NCBI RefSeq assembly: GCF_014197755.1 | Contig: NZ_JACIGE010000013.1 | Coordinates: 55,165-119,164 of the forward strand | DNA length: 64,000 nucleotides | From: Rhodocyclus tenuis | GTDB taxonomy: Bacteria > Pseudomonadota > Gammaproteobacteria > Burkholderiales > Rhodocyclaceae | Reading direction: 5' to 3' | Shown: piece by piece, positions 7,904 to 16,864 of the stretch | How positions within the stretch are numbered: the first letter of the stretch is position 1 | Layout of the letters: the number at the start of each line of letters is the position of its first letter | Position numbers and translations under genes: made by a program | The notes under the pieces: model-generated | Told to the model about the DNA's origin: nothing | What the model saw: only the letters and a program-made list of their open reading frames with translations | Database searches by the model: none

Positions 7904-8818
7904 TCAGGCGAGCTGGCGGTTTTCCGCTACGCCGGTCGTCGCGCCGATCAGTTCGTTGAAGTCGGCGTCGATGATCTGCAGACCCAGACGCGTGCAGAAA
8001 CGTCGCTCATTGGCGCTGGCGTCAGGCAGCAGCGCCCAGCCTGCGGGTTCGCTGGCCGCACCGTGAAAGAGCTCGGCGAGCACCATGCGCTCGGTATCGC
8101 GCTGCAGGCGCAGACCGATCAGCAGATAGCGCAAACCCTCGCGCCGGCGCTTGAGAAATGCCGGAACGGCAAAACCGCCCATCAGCTCGGTGATGAAATC
8201 GACGTGATCGGCGTCGGAAGCGATGTACGAGGACTCGGCGATACGCGTGCCGTCCGGTTTGACGACGCCACCGGGCAAGGGCGCGCCGAGCGGTTTGAAC
8301 AGCGTCGGCAGCGCCGGATCGCCGAGTTCGGGCTCGATGCGGACGTAGCCCGAACCGTCGTTGCGATAGAGCAGGTAGCGGAATGCCGAGCCGCCGAGCC
8401 GCGCACAGCCGAGCACGACCTGATGCGGAATGCCGGCGTAGCTGTCGAGCAGCTGCATGTCGCGGTTGATGTCGATGACGTAGGCCGGATGCAGCGCGCG
8501 CAGCCAGTCGTGCGTCGCCGCGCGCGACCACTCGTCGCTGGCGTAGGTGGTGTCGAGAAAGCGCTTGATGGCGTTGCGCCCGCGCTTCAGCTCGATGTTC
8601 ATCGCCGCCCGCGAAAACTCGAACATCAGTTTCGGCGACATCGGCTTGCCGCCGTTGAGCGCGATGATCAGTTCGTCGGAGGTGGCCGGAATGCGCCTGC
8701 CGTCGCGCGTCGACACGACATCGGCGAGCACGCCGGGACCGACACAGGGGACGATGCTGCCGGCACTGATGCCGTCGAGCCAGAGCTGGCGCAGTTCGGG
8801 GCTGAGAGCGGATGACAT
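7904..8818 (-). CDS. SIR2-like protein linked to draT
   Basis: 304 residues with the general architecture of the SIR2_2 family: an N-terminal SIVPCVGPGVLADV replacing the usual GAGxS loop, a central YVIDINRDMQLLD in the place of the TTNYD strand, and a late LRYLLIGLRLQRDTERMVLAELF resembling the LLFIGYSL segment. Canonical NAD-binding and catalytic His residues are not obvious, so deacylase or NADase activity is uncertain. The start is supported by GAGGAAG just before ATG. It lies downstream of draT on the same strand, 224 bases away. Because DraT uses NAD to modify NifH, a second NAD-related protein here suggests a role in nitrogenase control; this is inference. Confidence 0.6.
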   Translation of the reverse strand: MSSALSPELRQLWLDGISAGSIVPCVGPGVLADVVSTRDGRRIPATSDELIIALNGGKPMSPKLMFEFSRAAMNIELKRGRNAIKRFLDTTYASDEWSRAATHDWLRALHPAYVIDINRDMQLLDSYAGIPHQVVLGCARLGGSAFRYLLYRNDGSGYVRIEPELGDPALPTLFKPLGAPLPGGVVKPDGTRIAESSYIASDADHVDFITELMGGFAVPAFLKRRREGLRYLLIGLRLQRDTERMVLAELFHGAASEPAGWALLPDASANERRFCTRLGLQIIDADFNELIGATTGVAENRQLA

Positions 8819-9042
8819 GAGCTTCCTCGCACAGGTGAAGCCGGAAAATCCGGAGTCTTCAATCTCCGCAAGAAGCGGGCCGGGCTACAAGGCACGAAAA
8901 ACGGTAGCTAGCGGTGACGCGAAAGTACGATTGTCAGGTTCGCGACAAAGCTTTTGTGCCATGCGCTGCCGCAGTGCCATAGCGCAAGCCTAGGCCAGCG
9001 GGCGGCTGATCGACCGCGCAGCGGAGGCCTCAGCCAGGGTGC

Positions 9043-9930
9043 TCAGAAGGTCGACAGCGTGATTTCGCAGGCGCCGCCAATGACGACAAACTCGTCTTCG
9101 CCACGCAACGAACCGGGCACCAGATCACAGTGGCAGAAGATCTTCGACAGCGGCACGGCGGCAGTCAGGATGTGGTCGCCGAACTCGCCGGCGCGCTCGC
9201 GCGAACGCGAAAACGAACAGAGACTGTTGAGCAGGACGACCTGACGGCCGCCCGAGGAAACGCGCAGCGTTTCGTAATCGGCAAGACGGTTGACGCCGCG
9301 ATAGAGCAGCATGCGACCGGCACCGGCATGCGTCGTCTCGTCGGCGGCGCTCCGCCGGAATTCATACTGACAGTAGGAGTAGACGAGATCGAGCTGCGAC
9401 TCGAGCGCGTTGGCGCCATAGAGCGCCTGCGCGCGCATTTCGAGATAGCGCTGGTATTGCGGCGACGACTGATCGCGCAAGGGCAGTCCGTGAAAGCGCG
9501 GCAGCAGGCCGAAACGCGATTCGACCCAGCCTTTCAGCGCCGCGCCTTCCAGACCGTCGGCGTTGAAACTCCAGCCGCGCAGCAGGCGCAGCCAGTTGGC
9601 GCGCGCGCGTCTGGCGCCGATGCCGCGCGCGCTCAATCCGGCTTCGTCGAGCTGTTCCAGACAGAAGCGAACCGTCATGTAGTCGCGGAAGGCTTCGGCG
9701 CGCGCCGGTGCGTCGGCGAGCAGGTCGAGGCGACGGAAAAGATCGCGGTGCAATACGGTGACGCCGTCGATCTCGAGTGCCTTCGGATGCCGCTGGAAGG
9801 AAAGACCGGCGATCAGGCTCGCCGGCAGGTTGCAACGATTGAGCGGCAAACAGACATCGGAGGGCAGCGGCGGCGTCGAACGATTGTCGTCAGCACGACA
9901 GGAGCCCCCCTGATTGTCGACTTCGGACAT
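9043..9930 (-). CDS. draT: NAD(+)--dinitrogen-reductase ADP-D-ribosyltransferase
   Basis: 295 residues. DraT transfers ADP-ribose from NAD to an arginine of NifH when ammonium rises or energy drops, switching nitrogenase off. Family hallmarks are LNRCNLPASLIAGLSFQ near the N-terminus, FRDYMTVRFCLE, the NAD-site arginine in GRMLLYRGVN, the serine-rich LLNSLCSFSRSRERAGEFGD, and the acidic catalytic stretch RGEDEFVVIGG. The frame is open far upstream of the chosen ATG, but the conserved protein starts near here. It is divergent from nifH, whose target arginine (Arg103) is intact. The removing enzyme gene, draG, is not in this window. Confidence 0.92.
   Translation of the reverse strand: MSEVDNQGGSCRADDNRSTPPLPSDVCLPLNRCNLPASLIAGLSFQRHPKALEIDGVTVLHRDLFRRLDLLADAPARAEAFRDYMTVRFCLEQLDEAGLSARGIGARRARANWLRLLRGWSFNADGLEGAALKGWVESRFGLLPRFHGLPLRDQSSPQYQRYLEMRAQALYGANALESQLDLVYSYCQYEFRRSAADETTHAGAGRMLLYRGVNRLADYETLRVSSGGRQVVLLNSLCSFSRSRERAGEFGDHILTAAVPLSKIFCHCDLVPGSLRGEDEFVVIGGACEITLSTF
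9885..9900 (+). promoter_or_regulatory. NifA upstream activator site for nifH
   Basis: A perfect TGT-N10-ACA motif about 100 bases upstream of the nifH -24 element. It lies inside the 5' coding region of draT. Confidence 0.75.
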
Positions 9931-9998
9931 CGCGCCCGAACTCCCCGAAAAACATTCTTGTTGTTTTGATTCAATCACTTGCGACCACACAGAGGAGA

Positions 9999-10014
9999 TG
10001 GCACGGTCCTTGCG
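9999..10014 (+). promoter_or_regulatory. Sigma54 promoter of nifHDK
   Basis: TGGCACGGTCCTTGC matches the -24/-12 consensus at essentially every conserved base, with the GG and GC pairs correctly spaced. It lies 67 bases upstream of the nifH ATG. Confidence 0.92.
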
Positions 10015-10020
10015 GAATAG

Positions 10021-10977
<957 letters not shown>

Positions 10978-11016
10978 TTTTCGATCTCTTCCCATCCACC
11001 CGTTCGGGGCGCTGTG

Positions 11017-11035
11017 CGCAGATTGGCGCCGGCGC
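11017..11035 (+). repeat. Leader repeat copy 1, before nifD
   Basis: CGCAGATTGGCGCCGGCGC lies just upstream of the nifD RBS and is repeated with a one-base insertion before nifK (12619-12638). It falls within a possible GC-rich hairpin at ~11004-11039. Confidence 0.6.
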
Positions 11036-11052
11036 CCGACAAGGAGCTGCAA

Positions 11053-12525
11053 ATGGCTGCGCTAACCCGCGAAGAAACCGAATCCCTGATCCAGGAAGTG
11101 CTTGAGGTTTACCCCGAAAAAGCGCGCAAGGATCGCTCCAAGCACTTGATGGTCAACGACAAGAGCCTCGAGTCGTCGAAGAAGTGCATCACCTCCAACC
11201 GCAAGTCGATGCCTGGCGTGATGACCATGCGCGGCTGCGCCTACGCCGGCTCCAAGGGCGTGGTCTGGGGGCCGATCAAGGACATCATCTCGATCTCGCA
11301 CGGCCCGATCGGCTGCGGCCAGTACTCGCGCGCCGGCCGTCGTGCCTACTACGTCGGCACCACCGGTGTCGATGTCTATGGTGACATGTGTTTCACCTCC
11401 GATTTCCAGGAAAAGGACATCGTTTTCGGCGGCGACAAGAAACTGTCGAAGCTGATCAGCGAAATCGAAGTCCTCTTCCCGCTGAACAAGGGAATCTCGA
11501 TCCAGTCCGAGTGTCCGGTCGGCCTGATCGGTGACGACATCGAAGCCGTCGCCAAGAAGTCCGCCGTCGAACTCGGCAAGCCGGTCGTTCCGGTGCGCTG
11601 CGAAGGCTTCCGCGGTGTTTCGCAATCGCTCGGCCACCACATCGCCAACGACTCGGTGCGCGACTGGATCCTCTCCAACCGCGACGGTCAGCCTTTCGAG
11701 AAGACGCCGTACGACGTCGCCATTCTCGGCGACTACAACATCGGTGGCGACGCCTGGTCCTCGCGCATCCTGCTCGAAGAGATGGGCCTGCGCGTTGTCG
11801 CGCAGTGGTCCGGTGACGGTACGCTGGCGGAAATGGAGAACACCCCGAACGTCAAGCTCAACCTGCTGCACTGCTACCGTTCGATGAACTACATCTCGCG
11901 TCACATGGAAGAGAAGTACGGGATTCCGTGGATGGAATTCAACTTCTTCGGCCCGACCAAGATCAAGGAATCGCTGCGTGCCATCGCTGCGCACTTCGAC
12001 GACACGATCAAGGAAGGTGCCGAGCGCGTTATCGCCAAGTACACGCCGGCGATGGATGCCGTCATCGCCAAGTACCGGCCGCGCCTCGAAGGCAAGAAGG
12101 TCATGCTCTACATCGGTGGCCTGCGTCCGCGTCACGTCGTCGGCGCCTACGAAGATCTGGGCATGGAAGTCGTCGGCACCGGTTACGAGTTTGCGCACAA
12201 CGATGACTATGACCGCACGATCAAGGAAATGGGCGACGCGACGCTGATCTACGACGACGCGACCGGCCACGAACTTGACGAGTTTGCCAAGACGCTCAAG
12301 CCCGATCTGATCGGTTCCGGCATCAAGGAAAAGTACGTCTTCCACAAGATGGGCTTCCCCTTCCGCCAGCTGCACTCGTGGGACTACTCGGGCCCGTACC
12401 ACGGCTACGACGGCTTCGCCGTCTTCGCCAAGGACATGGACCTGACGGTGAACAATCCCTGCTGGAAGATGCTGCAGGCCCCGTGGCAGAAGCCCGTCGC
12501 AGAAGAACTCGAGAAGGCCGCCTGA
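11053..12525 (+). CDS. nifD: Nitrogenase MoFe protein alpha chain
   Basis: 490 residues. It forms the alpha2beta2 MoFe protein with NifK and holds FeMo-co, where N2 is reduced. P-cluster ligands Cys62, Cys88 and Cys154 are present at the positions numbered as in Azotobacter vinelandii. The FeMo-co ligands are Cys274 ([10 protein letters not shown]) and His441 ([17 protein letters not shown]). I chose ATG 11053 because AAGGAG at 11041-11046 directs it; the frame is open 13 codons further upstream. A duplicated 19-base leader element precedes it. All key residues are conserved, so it should be active molybdenum nitrogenase, not VnfD or AnfD. Confidence 0.99.
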   Translation: MAALTREETESLIQEVLEVYPEKARKDRSKHLMVNDKSLESSKKCITSNRKSMPGVMTMRGCAYAGSKGVVWGPIKDIISISHGPIGCGQYSRAGRRAYYVGTTGVDVYGDMCFTSDFQEKDIVFGGDKKLSKLISEIEVLFPLNKGISIQSECPVGLIGDDIEAVAKKSAVELGKPVVPVRCEGFRGVSQSLGHHIANDSVRDWILSNRDGQPFEKTPYDVAILGDYNIGGDAWSSRILLEEMGLRVVAQWSGDGTLAEMENTPNVKLNLLHCYRSMNYISRHMEEKYGIPWMEFNFFGPTKIKESLRAIAAHFDDTIKEGAERVIAKYTPAMDAVIAKYRPRLEGKKVMLYIGGLRPRHVVGAYEDLGMEVVGTGYEFAHNDDYDRTIKEMGDATLIYDDATGHELDEFAKTLKPDLIGSGIKEKYVFHKMGFPFRQLHSWDYSGPYHGYDGFAVFAKDMDLTVNNPCWKMLQAPWQKPVAEELEKAA

Positions 12526-12618
12526 TCCAACCGATCCCAGGCTGACGCTCGCCGGCCCCCGGCTGCCGACCAGGCGGCCGGGACTGGCCGGGAACCCGAA
12601 CCACCCGAAGCCCGCGTC

Positions 12619-12638
12619 CGCAGATTGGCGGCCGGCGC
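12619..12638 (+). repeat. Leader repeat copy 2, before nifK
   Basis: CGCAGATTGGCGGCCGGCGC repeats the element found before nifD (11017-11035) with one inserted G, again immediately upstream of the RBS AAGGAG. Confidence 0.6.
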
Positions 12639-12651
12639 AAAGGAGATGAAA

Positions 12652-14220
12652 ATGCAGACAGTAGACAAGATCAAACCTTGCTTCCCGCTCTTCCGCGACG
12701 ACGACTACAAGATCAGCCTCGACGCCAAGCGCGCGCAGTTCGAAGAAATGCACCCGGCCGACAAGGTTGCCGCCACCTTCGAGTGGACGACGACCAAGGA
12801 GTACCAGGAGCTCAACTTCAAGCGTGAAGCGCTCACCGTCAACCCGGCCAAGGCCTGCCAGCCGCTCGGTTCGGCACTGTGCGGCGTCGGCTTCAAGAAG
12901 ACGCTGGTGTACATCCACGGCTCGCAAGGCTGCGTGGCTTACTTCCGCACCTACTTCAACCGCCACTTCAAGGAACCGTTCGCGATCATCGCCGACTCGA
13001 TGACCGAAGACGCCGCCGTGTTCGGTGGTCAGAAGAACGTTCATGAAGGCCTCGCCAACGCCTCCAAGCTGTACGACGCGGAAATGATCGCGATGAGCAC
13101 GACCTGTATCGCGGAAGTCATCGGCGACGACTTGAACGCCTTCATCGGCAACGCGCGCAAGGAAGGTCACATTCCTGACGACTTCCCGGTGCCGTTCGCG
13201 CACACGCCGTCCTTCGTCGGTTCGCACATCACCGGCTGGGACAACATGGAGGAAGGCATCCTCAAGTACTTCACGCTGAACAGCATGGCCGACAAGGCGC
13301 CGGGCAAGAACGGCAAGCTCAACATCATTCCGGGCTTCGAGACCTACCTCGGCAACTTCCGCGTGATCAAGCGCTACCTGAAGGAAATGGGCGTCGATTA
13401 CACCTACCTCAGCGATCCCGAGGAAGTGCTCGACACGCCGGCTGACGGTGAATTCCGCATGTACGCCGGCGGCACCACGCAGGACGAGATCAAGGACGCG
13501 CCGAACGCCATCACCACGGTTCTGCTGCAGCCGCTCAGCCTCGACAAGACCCGGAAGTACGTCGAAGGCACCTGGAACCATGAAGTGCCGAAGACCAACA
13601 TCCCGATGGGTGTCGAGTGGACCGACGAGTTCCTGATGAAGGTCGCCGAAGTCACCGGCAAGCCGATTGCGCCCTCGCTGGAGCTCGAACGCGGCCGTCT
13701 GGTCGACATGATGACCGACTCGCACGCCTGGCTGCACGGCAAGAAGATGGCGGTATTCGGCGACCCCGACTTCACGCTCGGCATCGTCAAGATGCTGCTT
13801 GAATTCGGTATCGAACCGACGCACATCGTCTGCAACAACGGCAGCAAGAAGTGGGCAAAGGCCATCGAAAAGCTGCTCGCCACGTCGCCTTACGGCGCCA
13901 GCGGCAAGGCTTATCCGGGCGCCGACCTCTGGCACCTGCGCAGCCTGTGCTTCACCGACAAGCCGGACTTCCTGATCGGCAACAGCTACGGCAAGTTCAT
14001 CCAGCGCGACACGCTGCACAAGGGCCCCGAGTTCGAAGTGCCGCTGATCCGCCTTGGCTTCCCGATCTTCGACCGTCACCACCTGCACCGCATGACCACG
14101 CTCGGCTACGAAGGCGCGATGTATGTGCTGACCACGCTGACCAATGCGGTGCTCGAAGAGCTGGACAACAAGACGCGCGTGCTCGGCGTCACCGACTACA
14201 ACCACGACCTCGTGCGTTGA
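12652..14220 (+). CDS. nifK: Nitrogenase MoFe protein beta chain
   Basis: 522 residues. It pairs with NifD and shares the [8Fe-7S] P-cluster that relays electrons from NifH to FeMo-co. P-cluster ligands Cys69 (AKACQPLG), Cys94 (GSQGCVAYF) and Cys152 (STTCIAEVIGDD) are present. The long N-terminal extension typical of Mo-type NifK is intact (CFPLFRDDDYKISLDAKR). ATG 12652 follows AAGGAG at 12640-12645; nine further in-frame codons upstream look non-coding. It is the third gene of the operon, separated from nifD by 126 bases containing the repeated leader element. Confidence 0.99.
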   Translation: MQTVDKIKPCFPLFRDDDYKISLDAKRAQFEEMHPADKVAATFEWTTTKEYQELNFKREALTVNPAKACQPLGSALCGVGFKKTLVYIHGSQGCVAYFRTYFNRHFKEPFAIIADSMTEDAAVFGGQKNVHEGLANASKLYDAEMIAMSTTCIAEVIGDDLNAFIGNARKEGHIPDDFPVPFAHTPSFVGSHITGWDNMEEGILKYFTLNSMADKAPGKNGKLNIIPGFETYLGNFRVIKRYLKEMGVDYTYLSDPEEVLDTPADGEFRMYAGGTTQDEIKDAPNAITTVLLQPLSLDKTRKYVEGTWNHEVPKTNIPMGVEWTDEFLMKVAEVTGKPIAPSLELERGRLVDMMTDSHAWLHGKKMAVFGDPDFTLGIVKMLLEFGIEPTHIVCNNGSKKWAKAIEKLLATSPYGASGKAYPGADLWHLRSLCFTDKPDFLIGNSYGKFIQRDTLHKGPEFEVPLIRLGFPIFDRHHLHRMTTLGYEGAMYVLTTLTNAVLEELDNKTRVLGVTDYNHDLVR

Positions 14221-14227
14221 TGTTCAA

Positions 14228-14267
14228 GGCCGACGGCGCGAGAATCAACATGCTCGCGTCGTCGGCC
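14228..14267 (+). promoter_or_regulatory. 15-bp hairpin between nifK and nifT
   Basis: Arms 14228-14242 and 14253-14267 pair over 15 positions with one G-U pair and a 10-base loop. No T-run follows, so it looks like an mRNA-stabilising or processing hairpin that separates nifHDK from the lower-demand genes. Confidence 0.55.
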
Positions 14268-14290
14268 GCCGAACGGAAAGGAAGCAGTTC

Positions 14291-14515
14291 ATGGCCAATA
14301 TCATGATTCGTCGTGCCGCCAACGGCGAATACGGCTTCTACCTGCCCAAACGGGATATCGAGGACAGCATCCTCTCGATGGAATTCGACACCCCGGAAAA
14401 ATGGGGTGGCGAAATCCGTCTCGGCAACGGTGGCGTTTACTACATCGAACCCCAGGCGGCACCTGCCCGCCTGCCCTACTCGGTGCGCGCGCGGCGCGTC
14501 GATGGGGTCGAATAA
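14291..14515 (+). CDS. nifT: NifT/FixU family protein
   Basis: 74 residues, usual size for the family. It begins MANIMIRRAANGEYGFYLPK and continues with the conserved KWGGEIRLGNGGVYYI, which identify NifT. Its function is unresolved; it is conserved right after nifK in many diazotrophs and is dispensable in several. An AAAGGAAG site precedes the ATG. It is cotranscribed with nifHDK, after a long hairpin. Confidence 0.93.
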   Translation: MANIMIRRAANGEYGFYLPKRDIEDSILSMEFDTPEKWGGEIRLGNGGVYYIEPQAAPARLPYSVRARRVDGVE

Positions 14516-14538
14516 AACTACTGCGAAGGAGAACTCTC

Positions 14539-14733
14539 ATGGCAATGAAGATCATCCAGGCTGAATGCACATCCTGTGGCGACTGTGCCACCGTCTGCCC
14601 GACCAAGTCGATCGTCGAAAAAGGCGGTATTTTCAAGGTCAACAAGGACACCTGCACCGAGTGCGAGGACTACGATTCGCCCAAGTGTGTCGATGCCTGC
14701 CCCGGCGGCGAAACCACCATCGTCTATCTCTGA
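14539..14733 (+). CDS. fdxN: 2[4Fe-4S] ferredoxin, nif-associated (FdxN-like)
   Basis: 64 residues with two cluster motifs: CTSCGDCATVCP near the N-terminus, and CTECEDYDSPKCVDACP, where the spacing between the second and third Cys is longer, as in nif/alvin-type ferredoxins. It is a small soluble electron carrier, probably donating to NifH or to NifB-dependent cofactor synthesis. AAGGAG precedes the ATG. The symbol is given by position and family and could differ in other nomenclatures. Confidence 0.8.
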   Translation: MAMKIIQAECTSCGDCATVCPTKSIVEKGGIFKVNKDTCTECEDYDSPKCVDACPGGETTIVYL

Positions 14734-14744
14734 GCGACAAAATC

Positions 14745-15494
14745 ATGTCCGCAGCCATGACCCGTGAGGCAGCGCTGCGCGTCGCGCTGGCTGCACGCGA
14801 ACTGCCCGACGTCGGTGGCGCCGCCCTGGCCAAAGCCATCGGTGACCGACTGGGACTGCCGCTGGGCGAATCACGCCTGGCGGCGATCAGCGTTGACGAC
14901 CTGCGCGAAATTCTCGGCGGCAGCCATGCCGACGAAAACTGCGTCATCGGCGCCAGCGACGAACAGCTGAAGCGCGCAGTCCGCCTGCTCTGGGGACAAG
15001 GCGTCAGCGGCAGCGAGCTGCCGGCGCTCGATCCGTATGACGAAGGTGATCTGCCGGGTTCGATCCGCGTGGCCTGCGCCTCGAACCGCGGCGAGGAAGT
15101 CGACGGACATTTCGGCTCCTGCGAACGCTTCCTGATCTATCAGGTAAACACCACTGAAATCCGTCTCGTTGCGACACGGCCGACGCTCGAAGCCGACGCT
15201 GCCGAAGACCGCAATGCCTCGCGCGCGGCGCTGATCACCGACTGCCAGCTGCTCTACATTCAGTCGATCGGCGGACCGGCAACGGCCAAGGTGGTTCGTG
15301 CCGGCGTGCATCCGGTGAAGGCGCCCGACGGCGGCAGCGCACGCCTCATGCTCGAGCGTCTGCAGCAGGCGCTGAACCATCCGCCGCCCTGGCTGGCGCG
15401 GGTGATGGGCTGTACGCCGGATCTGGCGGCGCGCTTCATGAGCGAAGACGATGTGCGCGACGAGGACGCCGAACTGGCGGACAAACCGGCATGA
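14745..15494 (+). CDS. nifY: FeMo-cofactor-binding NafY/NifY-type protein
   Basis: 249 residues with two parts. An N-terminal helical domain (~1-95) resembles the NafY apodinitrogenase-binding domain, and a NifX/NifB-C-like core (~105-225) carries NRGEEVDGHFGSCERFLIYQV. His122 in DGHFG corresponds to the NafY His121 that binds FeMo-co. NafY and NifY hold FeMo-co and stabilise apo-NifDK until cofactor insertion. The gene lies behind nifHDKT-ferredoxin, the usual place of nifY. The symbol is positional; nafY would be an equally fair name. Confidence 0.75.
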   Translation: MSAAMTREAALRVALAARELPDVGGAALAKAIGDRLGLPLGESRLAAISVDDLREILGGSHADENCVIGASDEQLKRAVRLLWGQGVSGSELPALDPYDEGDLPGSIRVACASNRGEEVDGHFGSCERFLIYQVNTTEIRLVATRPTLEADAAEDRNASRAALITDCQLLYIQSIGGPATAKVVRAGVHPVKAPDGGSARLMLERLQQALNHPPPWLARVMGCTPDLAARFMSEDDVRDEDAELADKPA

Positions 15495-15808
15495 TCGACA
15501 GCATCCGCATCGATGCCGCGCGGCTGGAAGCGATCGTCCACGCACTGCTCGAACTGCCGGCGACGCTGGATGACGAAAGCGTCGCGGGCAGCATGCGCTC
15601 GCTGTTTCCCGATCTGCGCTTCACCAGCTGCGCCGACGACGACATCCCGGCACGCAGCAAGCCGGTCGCCGAAGTCGGCAAGGCGGCGGCCAGCGAGGCA
15701 CCGCTGTTCCGCCTCTATCTTATCGACGCCAGCGAACACTGCCTCCGGCTGACCAATGACCCCGAACTCGCCTGCGGCATCGTCCTTGCCCGCTGTGACG
15801 AGGACTGA
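15491..15808 (+). CDS. Nif-linked small protein, unknown function
   Basis: 105 residues, starting four bases inside the preceding stop (ATGA overlap), so coupled to the NafY/NifY gene. No Cys-rich motif, signal peptide or membrane segment. A helical N-terminus (RLEAIVHALLELPATL) is followed by a variable middle and a conserved-looking C-terminus (PLFRLYLIDASEHCLRLTNDPELACGIVLARC). It may belong to a small domain family confined to nif clusters, which I recall only loosely. A role in nitrogenase maturation is inferred from position alone. Confidence 0.6.
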   Translation: MIDSIRIDAARLEAIVHALLELPATLDDESVAGSMRSLFPDLRFTSCADDDIPARSKPVAEVGKAAASEAPLFRLYLIDASEHCLRLTNDPELACGIVLARCDED

Positions 15809-15835
15809 ACGCAAACTCCCGAGACGCCGACCGCC

Positions 15836-16864
15836 ATGACCACCCCGTCCGTCGCCGCTTCCGGCAACACCATCGCCACCCCGCCCGGCAACGCGACTGC
15901 GCAGTGGGCCTCGCTCACCGCGCGTGTCGCCGAGGTCTGCGAACGCATGCCGGTTGCCGGTGGCGTCGGCGCGCTGGCGCGCGAGCTCAGCCACACGCCG
16001 CTGCCCGGCAGCCCTGAACTTTCCTACCGTGAAGTGCTGTCGCGCGGTGGCTGGTATCGCCTCGGCGGTGTCGTCGATGGCAGCGATGCCTCGATCAGCC
16101 GTGACCTTGAACACTGGGCGGAAGCGGCGCTCGCCGAATGCGACGGCGATCTGCACACGCTCGCCGACCGCCATGTCGACGACGCGCTGTTCGCCACCCG
16201 CTTCAACGGCATGACGCACTATCTCGTTGCCGCCACGGGCAATGGTGCTGCCGACTTCATCCAGGTCGAAATCGAGGAACTGCAGGAGGTGGTCAGCCAC
16301 CCGCTGTTTGCCGACGAAACAGTTCCGGGCAGCCTCGAAGAACTGCTCGACCCGCCGGGACTGCGCCGCAGCAGTGCCAAACCACTCGGCGCACCGTTCT
16401 ACACACTGCGTCGCGTCACCGACATCGCCGCCTTCCTCGCCCGCATGCGCGCGCAGAAGCCCGATGCGCAGCCGGTGCATCGCTTCATCGCTGCCTGGGA
16501 GGCGAGCAGCGCCGGGCAGGCCGCGCAGTTTTCCAATCATTGGGCGCTGGCCATCCGCGAACACCTCGACCGCTACCGCCAGCCGATCCTGCAGGCGACG
16601 CCGCTGGTTGCGATCAACGGCGAACCGCCGCACTTCCAGGGCGCCTTCGGCGCGCAGGGACTGGCCTTGCAGGCGGCGCTGAACCGCTTCGACCGGCAGG
16701 CCGGCTATCCGATGGCGTGGTTCTTCCACATGCTGACGAGCAAGACACTGCCGCATGCGGTGGCCTTTGCCGTCATCGACGATGTGCAGTCGGGCTTCAG
16801 CTACCTGCCGGAACGCGACGTCAAGGTGCTGCGCGACTGGATTCACCGGCCCTACGGTTTCTAG
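15836..16864 (+). CDS. Nif-cluster hypothetical protein
   Basis: 342 residues, soluble, no recognised domain. Visible features: an N-terminal region with ERMPVAGGVGALARELSHTPLPG, a central acidic region (DFIQVEIEELQEVVSHPLFADETVPGSLEELLDPPGL) and a C-terminal part rich in aromatic residues (YPMAWFFHMLTSKTLPHAVAFAVIDDV). It follows the previous nif gene by 27 bases and is probably the last gene of the nifH operon. Its stop overlaps the stop of the convergent radical-SAM gene in a shared CTAG. The function is unknown. Confidence 0.65.
   Translation: MTTPSVAASGNTIATPPGNATAQWASLTARVAEVCERMPVAGGVGALARELSHTPLPGSPELSYREVLSRGGWYRLGGVVDGSDASISRDLEHWAEAALAECDGDLHTLADRHVDDALFATRFNGMTHYLVAATGNGAADFIQVEIEELQEVVSHPLFADETVPGSLEELLDPPGLRRSSAKPLGAPFYTLRRVTDIAAFLARMRAQKPDAQPVHRFIAAWEASSAGQAAQFSNHWALAIREHLDRYRQPILQATPLVAINGEPPHFQGAFGAQGLALQAALNRFDRQAGYPMAWFFHMLTSKTLPHAVAFAVIDDVQSGFSYLPERDVKVLRDWIHRPYGF

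Noticed and set aside
9910..9931. A second NifA-like site (TGT-N9-ACA) next to the nifH activator site
   Set aside because: The spacer is nine bases instead of ten, so it does not meet the NifA consensus.
11062..14205. A very long minus-strand open frame (over 1000 codons) opposite nifD and nifK
   Set aside because: It is the antisense shadow of two strongly conserved nif genes, caused by high GC and third-position bias; the translation shows no domain pattern.
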